DNA of 64,000 nt, taken from positions 78,741,751-78,805,750 of the forward strand of contig CM077596.1 of assembly GCA_039654915.1 (NCBI GenBank). The letters are read 5' to 3'. How positions within the stretch are numbered: position 1 is the first letter of the stretch; each line of letters starts with the position of its first letter. Of the stretch, positions 1-11,748 are shown piece by piece. The DNA is from Aquilaria yunnanensis (Eukaryota > Streptophyta > Magnoliopsida > Malvales > Thymelaeaceae). Under the pieces are notes generated by a model that was not told where the DNA came from, made no database searches, and saw only the letters and a list, made by a program, of their open reading frames with translations. Made by a program: the position numbers and the translations under genes.

Positions 1-419
1 AGTGGTTGATGGGTTTCAGATGTGCTTGGGCCCAAATCAAAGAACACAACCTTGGGTTGGGTTGGTTCGTTGAGGGATTGGCCTCTCCATTCAGAAGGCC
101 CGAGTCCAATATATGATAAAGTTCTTCTATGAAAATTTTAACAATAGATGCATAATTTAGTAATTAGATCCTCTTTAATTTTTTAATGGACTCCCTAATT
201 TTCATAATATCTAATGAAATAAAAAAAATATATATCTCTTATTTCAAAAAATGCAAAAATAGGGAGTCAGGTTCTTGTTACAAACGATTTTCTAAAGGCA
301 AAAGTCTTATACTTGCCTTTATACATTTATATATTTTCCCCCCTAGACACTGAAAATTTTTAACAACTTTCTTTTCTCTTTAAACATAAGGGAAATTTAA
401 GGAGTTAGTCAAGCACAAA

Positions 420-1060
420 ATCATTTTTTCATCATTATTTTATATATGTGAATTTGTAAGTTTTATTATGAAATGTCATTATTTAGCATATAATATTATA
501 TATTAAGGTAGGATCATTTTCATGCCTAAGTTTGTCTTTTCCTTAACTATTGCTTACGTGTTTTTACTCTCATGTTGCCACCTCTCATTTTTTGCACAGA
601 CATTCCAATTGTGTCCTTCCATTTGCTATAAAATTACATTTCTTCTTTTTAATTACAATGATATTTAAAAGAAAAATCAACTATGTATTAATTATGAAAT
701 TTATACATATCAATTGAATTTGAAAACTCAATATTTTAAATATATAACTTCCATAAATAAATAATTTATTTATTTTATTAGTCATAAGTTATGCAACCTA
801 TTTTGGAAAATTAATGTCTTTCCTTTCATATTTTTCTCTATATATATTAACACATCATAATCTTACAAACTCTACACAAATGTAAGCATCTCTCTTTTTC
901 TTTTCATTTAGAAAAATCATATTTTTCAAGATTGAAATTATGCATGATTCTTTGTCATTGATGTCTTGGATTCAAACCTTTTTTTTTTCTTCTTCTTCTC
1001 TATATGTATGTATGTATGTATGTATGTATTCTTTTACTTTGGTTAGAGTTCATTTTATGA
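420..1060. repeat. Dispersed repeat, inverted partner at 31.5-33.3 kb
   Basis: This AT-rich stretch aligns by eye, in reverse complement, with 31530-33265. Matching blocks include the segment around 640-890 with 32790-33040, and 890-1060 with 31530-31680. The distant copy is interrupted by about 1.1 kb of extra sequence that is absent here. No coding potential is seen. The element class is not recognised. The copy may extend left of the window. Confidence 0.6.
1003..1029. repeat. TATG microsatellite
   Basis: Perfect TATG tetranucleotide run of about 6.5 units inside the dispersed repeat. The partner copy near 31.5 kb carries a degenerate CATA tract at the same relative place, so the run predates the duplication. 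Confidence 0.85.
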
Positions 1061-2137
1061 CCATAAATACATGACTCTTGATTGGAGTTCTTTTTATGTT
1101 AGCTTCAAATTGTAACTTTCTTTCGTTACCTTCATTATTTTCTCTTTAAGTATTTTTTAAAAATTTAATAATTAAAGAAATAAACTCACACTAGATTAAA
1201 TGTTAATTAATATAGGCTAATACTATATGAGGGAATGGTCAAACATAAAATGAAATAAAAAAAATTAATGTCAAGTTAAATTTTTTAGATTAAGTCATTT
1301 TCTTTTGTGAATAGGTCATATTCTTTTATTTTTGTTTGTTAATTATAATGATCTTTATAAGATTAATTTTACTCTAAATATTATGAGTTTAGAACTTTAT
1401 TATTAATACTCAATGCTTAGCTAAATATTTATATCTTAACCATAGAGTTGGAAATCAACTTCCCCTTTATTTTTTCATTCACCTATTAATTGTTATCATT
1501 ATTAACTTTTTAAAATAGAAATTATCAAATAGTTGAGATTCACCTTATATATGATTATTATCTTGCTGTGATGTTAATGAAAAGTTTCGGTCAAGCTCAT
1601 GCTAAGGGTGTTTGGGTATGGCTTGACTCGATTAGAACCTTAAACTATGCAATGGATAATTGGTTTTTTAAATAATTATCTTGAAAAGAAAAGAAAATTT
1701 TTTCTTTGCAAAAAAAAAAAAAAGAACAACAATTTTGTTAGAGTACAAATCTTTTAATATAAAGTATGTATTTATTTTTATAGAAAGTTTTTTTTTTTAG
1801 TGTTCGTTAAGATGGTGAGTTAGGTCAATTATGGGTCATGGGTTTTCCTTGGTAAATAGAGATGTGAAGAAGAAGATTCGGGAAGGATATTGCTAAATCA
1901 AAACCATCTCAACATGTAAGTGAGTTTGTACATGACTACCACCAGTAGATAGGATATATATCATTTTTTCTAAATATTTTATGTATGTTTTAAAAAAAAT
2001 ATGTATGTCTATAAATAACTAATAAATAAAATTTTATAAAATCAGGTAATATAGAAAAATTTACATTAGATTATATGATTATTTTGAGATAAAAGAAAAA
2101 AGGTTAGAAATAAATATACTAATTTATAAGGAATTAG

Positions 2138-3010
2138 ATGCAGTAAAATTAGCTCAACCCGTAACCTTCCCAAAGTTTTGTGGGTAAGGCCAAGTTAGAG
2201 TAGTCTGGTTTAAGAAGTGTATGAGCAATAGAGTAATTCTATCATCCCTATTGGTACAAGCCAAGCTTGCCCAATCATACTTAATCTTATATTTGATTTA
2301 TTTTATGCTAAAGTCTATCATTTGATGTCTTAATGTAGCTATGTTTCTTTTCTTAATAAGTTGTTGTAAAATATGATGGGTAACTTGCCGATTTCTTAAA
2401 ACTTAGAGGGCATACGAGCAAAAATTGGCAATTCGGGAGAGTGGCAGTTGGGTTTGTGCCCTTAGGTAGTAGCTGTGCTAAAGGGCTAAGACTATGTTCT
2501 TAGAACTAATACTTAAAATACTCATACTCATCTTTTTTTTTTCCATACATATTTTAGTAGCCCTATGCTACAATAAATTTGTTTTCTTGCATTTCAAGTA
2601 AAATTAGTTGAAGTCATAACAAGCTTTGTGAGTAAGAACAAGTTTGGGTGGTTGGGATCGGGTAGGGTAGAGTTATTTTTGTCATCTCCATTAGTATGGG
2701 TAAGTTAGGTCAATTGTGCTTAGTCTTATATCTAATTTAACCTATACCAAAACTTACTATTTGAACACCTCAATGTAGTTATATTCCTCATTTTAATAAG
2801 TTGTTATAAAGTATATGAGCTACCTTGCATGTTTCTCAAAACTTATAAGAATACGAGATAAAATTGACAATTTGGGGTGTGCAATCGGGTTTAATGTCTT
2901 CTGGCGATATTAGGGAGTTGAGACTACGTTTGTAAAACTAATACTTAAAATATTCATATTTATTTTTATTTTATTTTTTCCGTATTTGTTTTAGTAGCTT
3001 AACACACCAT
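2138..3010. repeat. Tandem dimer of a ~460-bp unit
   Basis: Two diverged head-to-tail copies of a unit of about 460 bp. Unit one starts near 2138 and unit two near 2600. Both contain recognisable shared blocks (AATAAGTTGTT, AACTTGC/ACCTTGC, GGCA or GGCAAT, AACTAATACTTAAAATA). The same dimer, in reverse orientation, occurs at 29560-30300. No open reading frame or recognisable transposon terminus was found. The rest of 1061-4018 outside this dimer is AT-rich and shows nothing else. Confidence 0.7.
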
Positions 3011-4018
3011 AGTAAATCTATTTTTTTTCTTACATTTATACTCTTCTCACTCTCAAATCCAAAATTTTGTAAATAGTGCGTAAAGATAAAATTTTGTATC
3101 ACCTCTTGCTAATGTCTAAACTATACTCAAAGATTTGTTAATTATTAATTTTTTTTGTAATGTATTGCATAATTATCTTAATTTAGATATTCTATAATAC
3201 CTATCTAATTTATGTTTTATTACTACTATGAACTATATAAAAATTAAAATAATATGCAATATTAGTAGAATATTGTATTCATTTTGAATATAATTTCTTA
3301 CTAATTTACCTAATAACACATGATTATTAATTATATAATTATATATTTTTATATAAACTATTATGTATACTATCAAAACACATAGTACTACCACTTTACT
3401 TTGCTTGTAAAGTGTTCGTGTTGGTGAATAATGTTTTTATCTATTATTTTATTTAAAATTATCATTGCATTATTTATTATTTCTAATCATTTTTGTTCTC
3501 GTGGCAATATTGAATATTTAAATTATTTTTTTGATATCCATATACTAAATATTTAAATAAATTTTTTTTATATCCATATACTTTGTATTATAAATTGAAC
3601 AATAATTTCTCCACAATTTAATCCCTAGGATAACGTCGGGTATTAAAGCTAGTTTATATATGTAAATAGACTCTTTTTGTAAAATTTCTAGATTCGTCAC
3701 TACAAATTTAGTAAATTTTTCAACCTTTGCATTTCAATTCTGATCTGGGAATGAGTAATAATTTCAAATGAACATGTTTAACCCGAATCAAAGCTAGAAG
3801 TCAGACCAAATGCATAAATTTGCCACAAAGCCTCACTTGAAACAACAAACCCTTCAGACTAAAAAAAAACAATTGACACTAAAAAAACCCAGGACTACCA
3901 TCGAATGAGCAAAACAAATCACCGATTGGGACCGATTTGAAAGAATTGGTCAATTTTGTTTTCAAAGTGGGAGTTGGTTGAGGGCAAAGTAGTCAATATA
4001 CCTGATAAAACTTACCAA

Positions 4019-4576
4019 TAGGGTTGAGCATTACTTGAATAAACCTAAAAAAAGAGAGAAGACTGATTATATTTAGATAAAATAGTTTTGTTTCTTCTCT
4101 AGTTCGGTCGGTTCATATCAAAATTGAATTTCATATTCGATTATTGGATCATGCACTTAAAACCAAATAAATTGAATAAACCGAATAATAATAAATATTT
4201 TACCATTATCTATAATGACTCTACATATATAAAGTTATTTCTACTAATTTTTACCATTATTCATATTGACCATATATATATATAATTATTTCCTACTAGT
4301 TTTGAACAGTATGTTGTCTATTTTTAATTTTGGGTATGAAAGGTAAATATTTTAACGTGTATCTTATTATTATTTTTTTTCATTTACTATATGTGTAGGT
4401 CTTAGAAAGAGAACCAAATAAACCAAATCAAATAAGATGAAATATAATTTGGATAGTTTGGATCGATTCTAACATGTAATTCGGATAATTTAGATATACT
4501 TTATAAAACCCGAAAATCAACCAAATCAATATATTTAGATCGGTTTCAAACCAAAGCAACCAAATGCTCACACCGA
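4019..4576. mobile_element. Non-autonomous hAT-type MITE, copy 1
   Basis: A 558-bp element with imperfect terminal inverted repeats (TAGGGTTGAGCA at the left, TCGGTGTGAGCA read inward from the right). It is flanked by an 8-bp direct repeat with 6 of 8 matches (CTTACCAA / CTTAGTAA). Two relatives lie at 34746-35285 (same orientation) and 14760-15215 (opposite). The 8-bp duplication and a GGGNTGAGCA-type end fit the hAT superfamily. No transposase ORF is present. Confidence 0.75.
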
Positions 4577-5488
4577 CTTAGTAAAAAGGAAAATGATGTA
4601 AAAGACTTAGGATAGCCAAAAAAGGAATAAGATATAAAGAATATGAGACGTAAAGAGTATACAGTAAGAAAGTCCAAACACGGGCAGAAAGCCATCAAGA
4701 GAAGAACCTCCATGGCAAATGAAGCAAACTTTTATCTCAGGATACTTAAACGACGGAACAACAAATCAAGAAGGACCCAACAGCATTTTGATCTTCAAAC
4801 CCAATAATAGAAGAGCGAAAACTCGCGGGTCGCTTCTCGCAGAACCATTCTATAGTAAAAAAGCTATACCAGAGATATATACAAGGATTATCCGCATAAT
4901 TATGCTTCAAATTTCTGAGGGGTAACCTAGTAAGACATGATTGGTGGATGTCTGTAATAAGTGCACTTTTTTCTCTTGATGAGTAGGTTCAAATCATTGA
5001 AGCATCTTTGGTTCTTGACCTGTCCAGGAAGAGTGGTCTCAAAATGTTGAGTCAAAATATTTTTCAAGTTGTGAACCCTAGCTGCTAGAAAACATCATGT
5101 TGGGTTGGACAGAAAATGATTACAAACCATCACAGCTAGGGTAGCAAGATAAGCTCCTGGCAAGCTTAAAGTGACAATTATTGAACACTGAAAGTGCTCC
5201 CTTTGGTTATGACAGCTTTGGTCCGTAGGGAGGTCCAAGAATACATTCAGAAGGCGACGCCTCAAGTACCCAAGCGGGGCCTTGTACAAGTGCCAAGTGT
5301 TCAAGGTTTTCTACTTATTCCAACAAGTAATAACACAGAGATTAGTTATATATGGTAAATCCATGGAGTATTTTTATAGTACAAATTAGGCATTTGTGCA
5401 CCAGGGGACTGAAGCCGACTGCCGTATGCTCCTAGAAACAGAATAGGGCATGGCCGTAGAAGACTCTTTCTACTGTCAGGAACTGGTT
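4577..5488. other. Intergenic, 3' flank of the reductase-fold gene
   Basis: No gene is supported. Short ORFs here (68 and 69 codons) have no recognisable content. The part nearest 5488 presumably contains the 3' UTR and polyadenylation region of the minus-strand gene that follows. Confidence 0.5.
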
Positions 5489-7766
5489 TCAGCAAGAAAG
5501 TGTCAATTTGGCTCCATCTTTGAATGAAGTGAGCGACACATCAAGTGTTTGAACCAATCTAGTAATATCCATGGAGATATCAGCAGGAGATTTGATGCCA
5601 CGATCAACCTGAGAAACAATCTATTGGGTTACAACAGCGATTTGCAAGCAAAAAGAAATGAAAACAGCGACCCATACAAGGAAAGCCAGTGGAATGAGGT
5701 AAAGAGACAATGTATTGGGTCTGAATGTCAAAACCTTAGACGATATAAACCATACTTTGTAGGATCCACAGTCTATTATAACACCACTACACTTTATCTA
5801 TTCCTGAATGAATGACATATTTGATTCTTTCCCAAACTGAATGATGTCAATAAATAAGTGTCTAGGAAATTGTTTTCCTAGTTTACCATATTAGAGAAAC
5901 TGAATGATGTCCATAAATAAGTATCTAGGAAATTGTTTTCCTAGTTTACCATAGTAGAGAAACTGAATGATGTCAATAAACTTCCATGGCACCAGTACAA
6001 ATGCACGTCACAGAGTAGCAGAGCTAAAAGTTGCACGTAAAGGTGATATGACGAAACATCTGTAAACTTTGTGAAATGAAAAAAAACACAAAAAACAAAA
6101 AAGGTACCTTCTTAGGGACAAACTTATTTCTATAGGAGGAACTTCTGAGAGACCTCTCAACTCTCATATGAACACATTATATAGGCATAAGGTTCACTAC
6201 CTCGGGCATCAAAGATTTTCGTATAAAGAAGATTCATGGGGAATTGAGAGGTCCACATACAGATGCTGCAGATACTGATTTGATTAATGAAACATCATAT
6301 CCTCTAACTTGTGCCACGACCTCCGCCATTTGGACACGGGAAACCCTATCCGGTCCACCAACGTTAAGTAGCAGCTGCATTTTGTTACCTTCTGAAACAA
6401 ATGAAATGGTACACATGTTATAGATTAGAACACATGTTAAGTAGCAGCTGCATTTTGTTACCTTCTGAAACAAATGAAATGGTACACATGTTATAGATTA
6501 GAACACAGGTAAGAAGGTAAATATAGCAAGATTACCTGCAGAGAAGAAAGTCAGAGAAAGGACCAAAGGAGCTGAAGAAAACAAAGTCAAAGATAGCTCT
6601 ACCTGACAGCCATCGGATGGTCAAAGATAGAACAATGCTCACTAGATCCTTGACATAAATTGGGCACCTGAACTCATCATGAAAAAACTCCACTGGATCT
6701 CCTTTTGAGAGAACATTATCCATCCACTGCACCAATAAAGTCTAGAATCAATGACTTTGCAGCAAGCAATCATGAAGCAATACCATATCTCCAAGCCCAC
6801 ACATTGCCTAAGCTATCATGCTCCCTAAATCAGATGTTTTTACTGCATTAGAAAGATGAAGCTGAAAATTCTTCTGGCTTGTGTTTTGTCTAGCTGGTCA
6901 CTTTCTGAGTACACCCAGAACTTATGCAATCAATGGCACCAAAAATACGGTGAAATTTGTACATGTACCTGAACTGGAAGAGATTTTGGAACAGGTGAGA
7001 CAGTTTGGGGACCATATATTATACTACTTCTCAGAATAGCATAATTGGCGCAATGGTTAGATATGAACTGCTCCGAAGCAACTTTTGATTTTCCATAGAC
7101 ATTCACAGGAACAGCTTCATCATCTTCCTTGTAGTAGGATTTGACCCCTTCATAAACTGATACACCAATAACACATGCTCAGCCAAAGCAGAAGGCATAT
7201 AGACGTGAAATTTCAACATTTCAAAACCAGTATTGCTTTCATTCAGACATTAGATCACATCAAACAAGACGAGCCCAGGCTGGACTCACCCTGATCCGTA
7301 GAGAGATGGATAAGAAGAGTAGTTTCGGGACTGCTAAAGCCCGACAACCATTTGACGAGAGATGTAGGCACATTAATAGTCATGGCAATTTGAGGATCCT
7401 TCTCGCAGGCGCGAGGCACGGAGAGGGCGGCGCAATTGGCCACCACATCAGGCTGCCATTAAGTAACACCAGACTAGTTTGGTCGTTCAATACGATTCTT
7501 GGTCGAAATATAAAACAACTGGGAATGCGTCGGAAACAAACCTGACCGAACCGCTCGGAGATGGCTTCGAATCCGACCCCTGTGCGGAGATCGACATGGA
7601 AAGCGAGATAGCGCGGGAAGGCGTGGAGGAGAGAGTGGGGAGGAGGGAGGGAGTGGTGGGTGAATGCCACGTCATAAGGGGATCCTTGGATCTGGGAGAG
7701 TGATTGCAGAATGTGCTGGCCCAAGTAACCAGTGCCGCCCACCACCAGCAGTCTCTTCTTGCTCAT
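5489..7766 (-). CDS. RmlD / MAT2B-like NAD(P)-binding Rossmann-fold protein
   Basis: Six exons on the minus strand: 7766-7542, 7452-7290, 7156-6969, 6726-6603, 6391-6261, 5608-5489. All introns are GT-AG and the join closes in frame at 951 nt, 316 residues. The N-terminus has a Rossmann dinucleotide motif GGTGYLG at residues 10-16, and a short-chain-dehydrogenase YxxxK signature YGKSK at 150-154. The conserved C-terminal stretch VDRGIKSPADISMD is present. This matches the RmlD substrate-binding family, of the type annotated in plants as methionine adenosyltransferase 2 subunit beta-like or dTDP-4-dehydrorhamnose reductase-like. The substrate of the plant protein is not evident from sequence. 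The last intron (5609-6260) holds a 63-bp tandem repeat, and the exon-5 acceptor is duplicated (see separate entries). No frameshift or internal stop is seen, so the gene looks functional. Confidence 0.9.
5834..5981. repeat. 63-bp tandem repeat in last intron of the RmlD/MAT2B-like gene
   Basis: About 2.3 copies of a 63-bp unit, starting at 5834, 5897 and 5960, with few mismatches. Each full unit carries the palindrome CTAGGAAATTGTTTTCCTAG. The repeat lies inside intron 5 and does not touch its splice sites. Confidence 0.9.
6363..6508. repeat. 73-bp tandem duplication spanning an intron/exon border
   Basis: Two nearly identical 73-bp copies, 6363-6435 and 6436-6508. Each includes the 3' end of intron 4, its acceptor (TTTCAG) and the first codons of exon 5. 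The exon used in the model starts at 6391 in the copy nearer the 3' end of the gene. The other copy offers a second acceptor with its exon start at 6464. Confidence 0.92.
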
Positions 7767-8159
7767 GTCTGTCGTAGGAGTTGGAGCAGAAGGAGCGTTC
7801 AGCTTAGGTTGGTCTGGATTTCAAAGATTTGTTTTTTTTTTTATTTTTTTGTTTACACGAATCTTCCTGACAAGTTTTTTGGGCATTCTTGTTGTTGGCG
7901 TCGGATCGGTGCCTGTCTTGCCTTCCTCTCAATGGTACACTACCGTGTGAGTTTCGTGAGTTCTGGCCATCTAAAAAAGTGGCTTTCAATCAAAATTTTA
8001 AGCGGTAAAATCTGTCTAGGGTCATCTAGTTTATTTTTTTGTTCTAAATAGGTATCTTACTTTTAAATTGTCCTAGTCAAGTATCTCTTTTATTATGTGT
8101 CCCAATCAGCTACTTCCCATCAATTCCAAGGAAAATGTTGATGTGACAATAAAAAACAT
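7767..8159 (-). promoter_or_regulatory. Presumed promoter and 5' leader of the RmlD/MAT2B-like gene
   Basis: About 400 bp between the start codon at 7766 and the MITE at 8169. It contains a T-rich tract near 7830-7850. No clear TATA box or other named motif was recognised. The promoter role is inferred from position only. Confidence 0.35.
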
Positions 8160-8168
8160 TAAAATAAA

Positions 8169-8615
8169 GGGAAAGTTACAAAAACCCCCTTGTCGTTTGG
8201 TCAAACCTACAGTTTGCCCCCTCTATTTTGAGAAACCTACACTTGGCCCCCTAAATTTTTTGTATTGCCTGATAACAACTTCTGAAACCGTATTTAAACT
8301 CTACGATAATCATCTTCCAGTAATTTCAATTTTTCATTATTTTTTTTATAGTTAATAGACGTTTTAAACTATCAGTTTTTCCTTTCTGTAAATGTACTTT
8401 CCCATCTGTAATTATATATCAGTATTTTTTAAAGGTCAGTTTGCTGTGAAAAAAATATCAAAAATCTTGAAATTACTAGAGAATTATTACCATACAGTTT
8501 CAGAAGTTGTTATCGGCAGCATAAAAAATATAGGGGGCAAAGTGTAGGTTTCTCAAAATATAGGGGGTAAACTGTAGGTTTGACCAAACCACAAGGAAAT
8601 TTTTGTAACTTTCCC
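8169..8615. mobile_element. Mutator-type fold-back MITE
   Basis: A 447-bp element with long terminal inverted repeats of about 125 bp, beginning GGGAAAGTTACAAAAA on both ends. It is flanked by a perfect 9-bp direct repeat TAAAATAAA (8160-8168 and 8616-8624). A 9-bp duplication with long TIRs is the signature of Mutator-like elements. The interior is non-coding. Related ends occur on the elements at 21233-22729 and 44586-51719. Confidence 0.9.
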
Positions 8616-8624
8616 TAAAATAAA

Positions 8625-9604
8625 TCATATAATAACATTTGTGGGCCTTTAACTTTTTTATCAATAATTTTAAATCATAATATTCTAATTCTGTTGTTTA
8701 ATTACTGTGTCCTTCATCATCACCATTCCTCGCTCATCATTATTGTCAAAACCCAGACCCCAGTGTACATCATGCTATTGGACTTCGCTCCTATCTCTGC
8801 CATGGCCGCCTCCGAGCTCCCAAGCTCCGATTCCTAGTAATATGTCTTTTAGTTTTTAAGTCCTAAGATTGATTTGAGGTTAACGATATCAGCATCAACA
8901 AAACGAATTCATCTCCTGTGATTCGAGATCTGGGACTTCATCAAAAGGTTACCAACCAGAGCTCCATCTCAACCTGCACCGTTAAATCCTTAACCAGCGA
9001 CCAGAGGTCCTAAACAAAAAAGTCAATGAGAAGAGGCATGCAAGCTCACGCAATCTTATTTAAATTTGATTTCTAGCCTAAAACCCCAAACACATATCCC
9101 TAAAAATCTGAATATGGCAATGACAAACCACTGTCGATGGTGCCATGATAGCCTAAAGATGACAACAACAGATTGGAGGGTAGGCTTGGGAATAGAGGTG
9201 TCGCGTATCAATTTGATGGAGGAGCCAAGAAAGAACAAAGCGACAGTGATGAAGTCAAAGAACTTAAAGAAAGCCATGATGGGGAAATCTCGAGCGGCTC
9301 CTTCTAGATCTGGCAAACAAGGAAAGACCCTTTGTTGACGAGGCACCTTCATTTCTCCATCTCCTTCCTTGACACCCTCATCAAGACCTTCACCAATGTC
9401 GACAAGGACTTTGCACGAAAGAGTGTGTACGACACACTCATCATGCACACCAGCAAGCTGAACCTGGTCAGCCAATCAATGTGCACAGTGGAGACAATGG
9501 CAAAATGAAACTTAGGAATGAACTCTCAATATAAAGAAGTTCTTTTGTCCCATACCGGCGGACACAATCACATACTTTGAACCAAATTTGGCTTTTATAC
9601 TATC
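8625..9604. other. Intergenic, no supported gene
   Basis: The GC content is slightly higher at 8740-8830 and 9060-9480. The latter has an open minus-strand frame of 139 codons, but I recognise no domain and the frame begins and ends abruptly. It could be a decayed gene fragment. No function is proposed. Confidence 0.4.
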
Positions 9605-10043
9605 TATAACGACTCAAGTCCACCTGCCCACACCACATGGGCTTTTCTTTGGAAAAGGATAAGTGCTAGGTGCCTATGTTCTAAAACTGGAGTCTATATA
9701 TATACATAAGGGTTCCCACAATTCACCCATATAGGATATGGGAGTGTTACAAACTCTCCCCTTATATACCCAACGTCCTCGTTAGGGTATCTTGGGTTAC
9801 ATGGTCTCCTGTAGATGATGTATGAAAACACCCACTATGCCACATCATTGCAGTTTCAGGTCGACTCTGATACTATCTGTGATGACCCAAGTCTAAAACT
9901 GGTTAGCAAAACATTTGCTCACACCACATGGGCTATCCTTTATAAAAATGATAAACACTAGGTGCTTATGTTTTAGGACTAAAGCCTATATATCTACATA
10001 AGGCTTTCCACAATTTAACCATGTAAGATATGGAGGTGTTACA
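9605..10043 (-). mobile_element. TRIM retrotransposon (miniature LTR element)
   Basis: Read on the minus strand: a 5' LTR at 10043-9878 (166 bp, starts TGTAACACC, ends ATCACA). It is followed after 2 nt by a primer-binding site TAGTATCAGAG, close to the initiator-tRNA-Met complement TGGTATCAGAG. The internal region is only about 130 bp and ends in a purine tract AAGGGGAGAG. A second LTR, 9745-9605, starts TGTAACACTCCC. The element is far too short to encode proteins, which fits the TRIM class. No clear 5-bp TSD was found. Sequence just below 9605 resembles a second primer-binding site, suggesting a tandem or recombined element. Confidence 0.8.
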
Positions 10044-11419
10044 CATTAGGAATGTAAACAATAGATTTAGAATGTTAGGGTTTGAAATTGTTGATAGAAA
10101 AAGTTAAAGGACCAAGTATTATTTTATGATTAATTTTAATATTTTTTTATAACATATCAGCATTTTCTGTCAGATATAACTCTAAAATTAGCATAAAATA
10201 TTTAAATAGTACGTGTAACAAGAGGTAAGGTACATTACTAGGATAACTTGAAGGCGAGGCACTCAATTAGGACGAAAAAATAAACAAGGTGACCTCGGTG
10301 TATTTTGCCCAATTTTTAACCAAGTCCTTAAACATTTTTTAAATGTACACCTCCCTTTCGTACGTAGTAGTGTTTGTCATTTGTTACTCTTTTACAAATA
10401 TCTTTGAAGCCGGTCACATAAGCATGCTAGACATGTTTCTTCAAACTTATCATTTGCTAAATACCATAATTATAACAATGTGCATTAATAGCCATAAGTT
10501 TTATATAAGCTTACAACGGAACGAGTATATTTGGAACAAGACACAATCTTAAAAAAAAGTGATACACATTGTTTGACAGAAAAACCGGCACAAGGCACTT
10601 GGGTCAAATTCAAAAAACGACTTATATTATCACTTATTGTAAATTTTGCTTTTTATAGAAACGTTTAGCTGAGCCCATAAACTTAATCATGTTTTTTTAA
10701 AAAAAAAACAAAACAATTTCAAAAAAAAAATTTCATTAGCCAGCTTTTTAGAAAAAAAAACACAATACTTTCTGTTTATAAAAAACATTTTAAAAGTGAT
10801 TTATAGACTTCTTAAAGTGTAAAGTTTATTAATATACAAGTTAAACTAATAATTACTAATCAATAATTTGTCCCAAATGCAACATTAATGAGATGGAGGG
10901 AGCACACGTATTGTCCTTTTAAATCAAATCGCATGGATTGGCGTCGACGATGCAAATTTCACGTTGCCGATCATCTATCTCTCACCTTCACTTCAATCAA
11001 AGGCTACGGTTTTTAATACCAACAACTTCAGATGTTGGAAAAATTGTGCACGCAAGCACAAGAAAGTGAAACATTGATAATATAGGTCACCAGACTGGTA
11101 AGAAATTTGGTAGGAAGCTGGATAGAAAGTTGGCAGGTCGTTTCTTCGGTTGCTACTTGCTCCTCTGCAAGAATAATTTTTAGCATAGCCCCCTCAGCAG
11201 TGCAGGAGGAGAATGCATCAAACTTAATACATTTATGAAGATAGATTCTGTTCATGGAAAATAAAGGCCGTAATCTTAGGTACCATCGTAATTCCACGTT
11301 TAACAAAAGCAAGACACTGCGTAAAATATACTTTGGCATTGTACTCCATAAAAAGGGGGCCTAATATTTTTCATTGATGTCTAATGTTAAAACATGAATG
11401 TCTAATGTCATACAAGTGG
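10044..11419. other. Intergenic, no supported gene
   Basis: AT-rich, with several poly-A/T tracts around 10690-10790. Short ORFs (up to 103 codons) show no recognisable content. The right part may overlap the 3' UTR of the minus-strand gene ending at 11749. Confidence 0.4.
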
Positions 11420-11485
11420 GTGTACATACTCCGGGAGCATGAGGCAATGCACAGTGATCTTAGGTGCTCCCAGAGTATGTACTCC
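11420..11485. repeat. Short inverted repeat (hairpin)
   Basis: GTACATACTCCGGGAGCA (11422-11439) is followed 25 nt later by its near-perfect reverse complement TGCTCCCAGAGTATGTAC (11465-11482), with one mismatch. It lies about 270 bp downstream of the stop codon of the minus-strand gene at 11749, so it may be in its 3' flank or be a small MITE remnant. Confidence 0.7.
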
Positions 11486-11748
11486 AATTAGTCGAGAGAT
11501 TATAACGCTTAATTGATTGATTGATGTCATATAATGGCCCATGAAGAATGAATTAGTAACTCTCACAATCTGACGAATGTCAACATGCTCTCATTACAGA
11601 TTTACTCCAGAAAAGATGCAACAATTGTAAGAGAAAGGATCAATCCGCAACAGCTGTACGTACTTACAAATCAATATCTATGTTCTGTGATCTTCCCTCT
11701 TTCACTGACAAGCTGGAAGAACCAGACGAACAAATCTCATACTCTATT

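Noticed and set aside
6234..6473. ORF starting MFQKVTKCSC on the minus strand
   Set aside because: The start lies in the duplicated intron copy; only the part from GNKMQLLLN onward belongs to a real exon.
9056..9475. 139-codon minus-strand open frame
   Set aside because: No motif or family recognised, no splice partners, and neighbouring sequence is transposon-rich. Kept only as an unexplained patch.
9605..10043. Possible Cassandra-type TRIM with 5S rRNA-like LTR
   Set aside because: No 5S-like sequence is visible in the LTRs; only the general TRIM class is supported.
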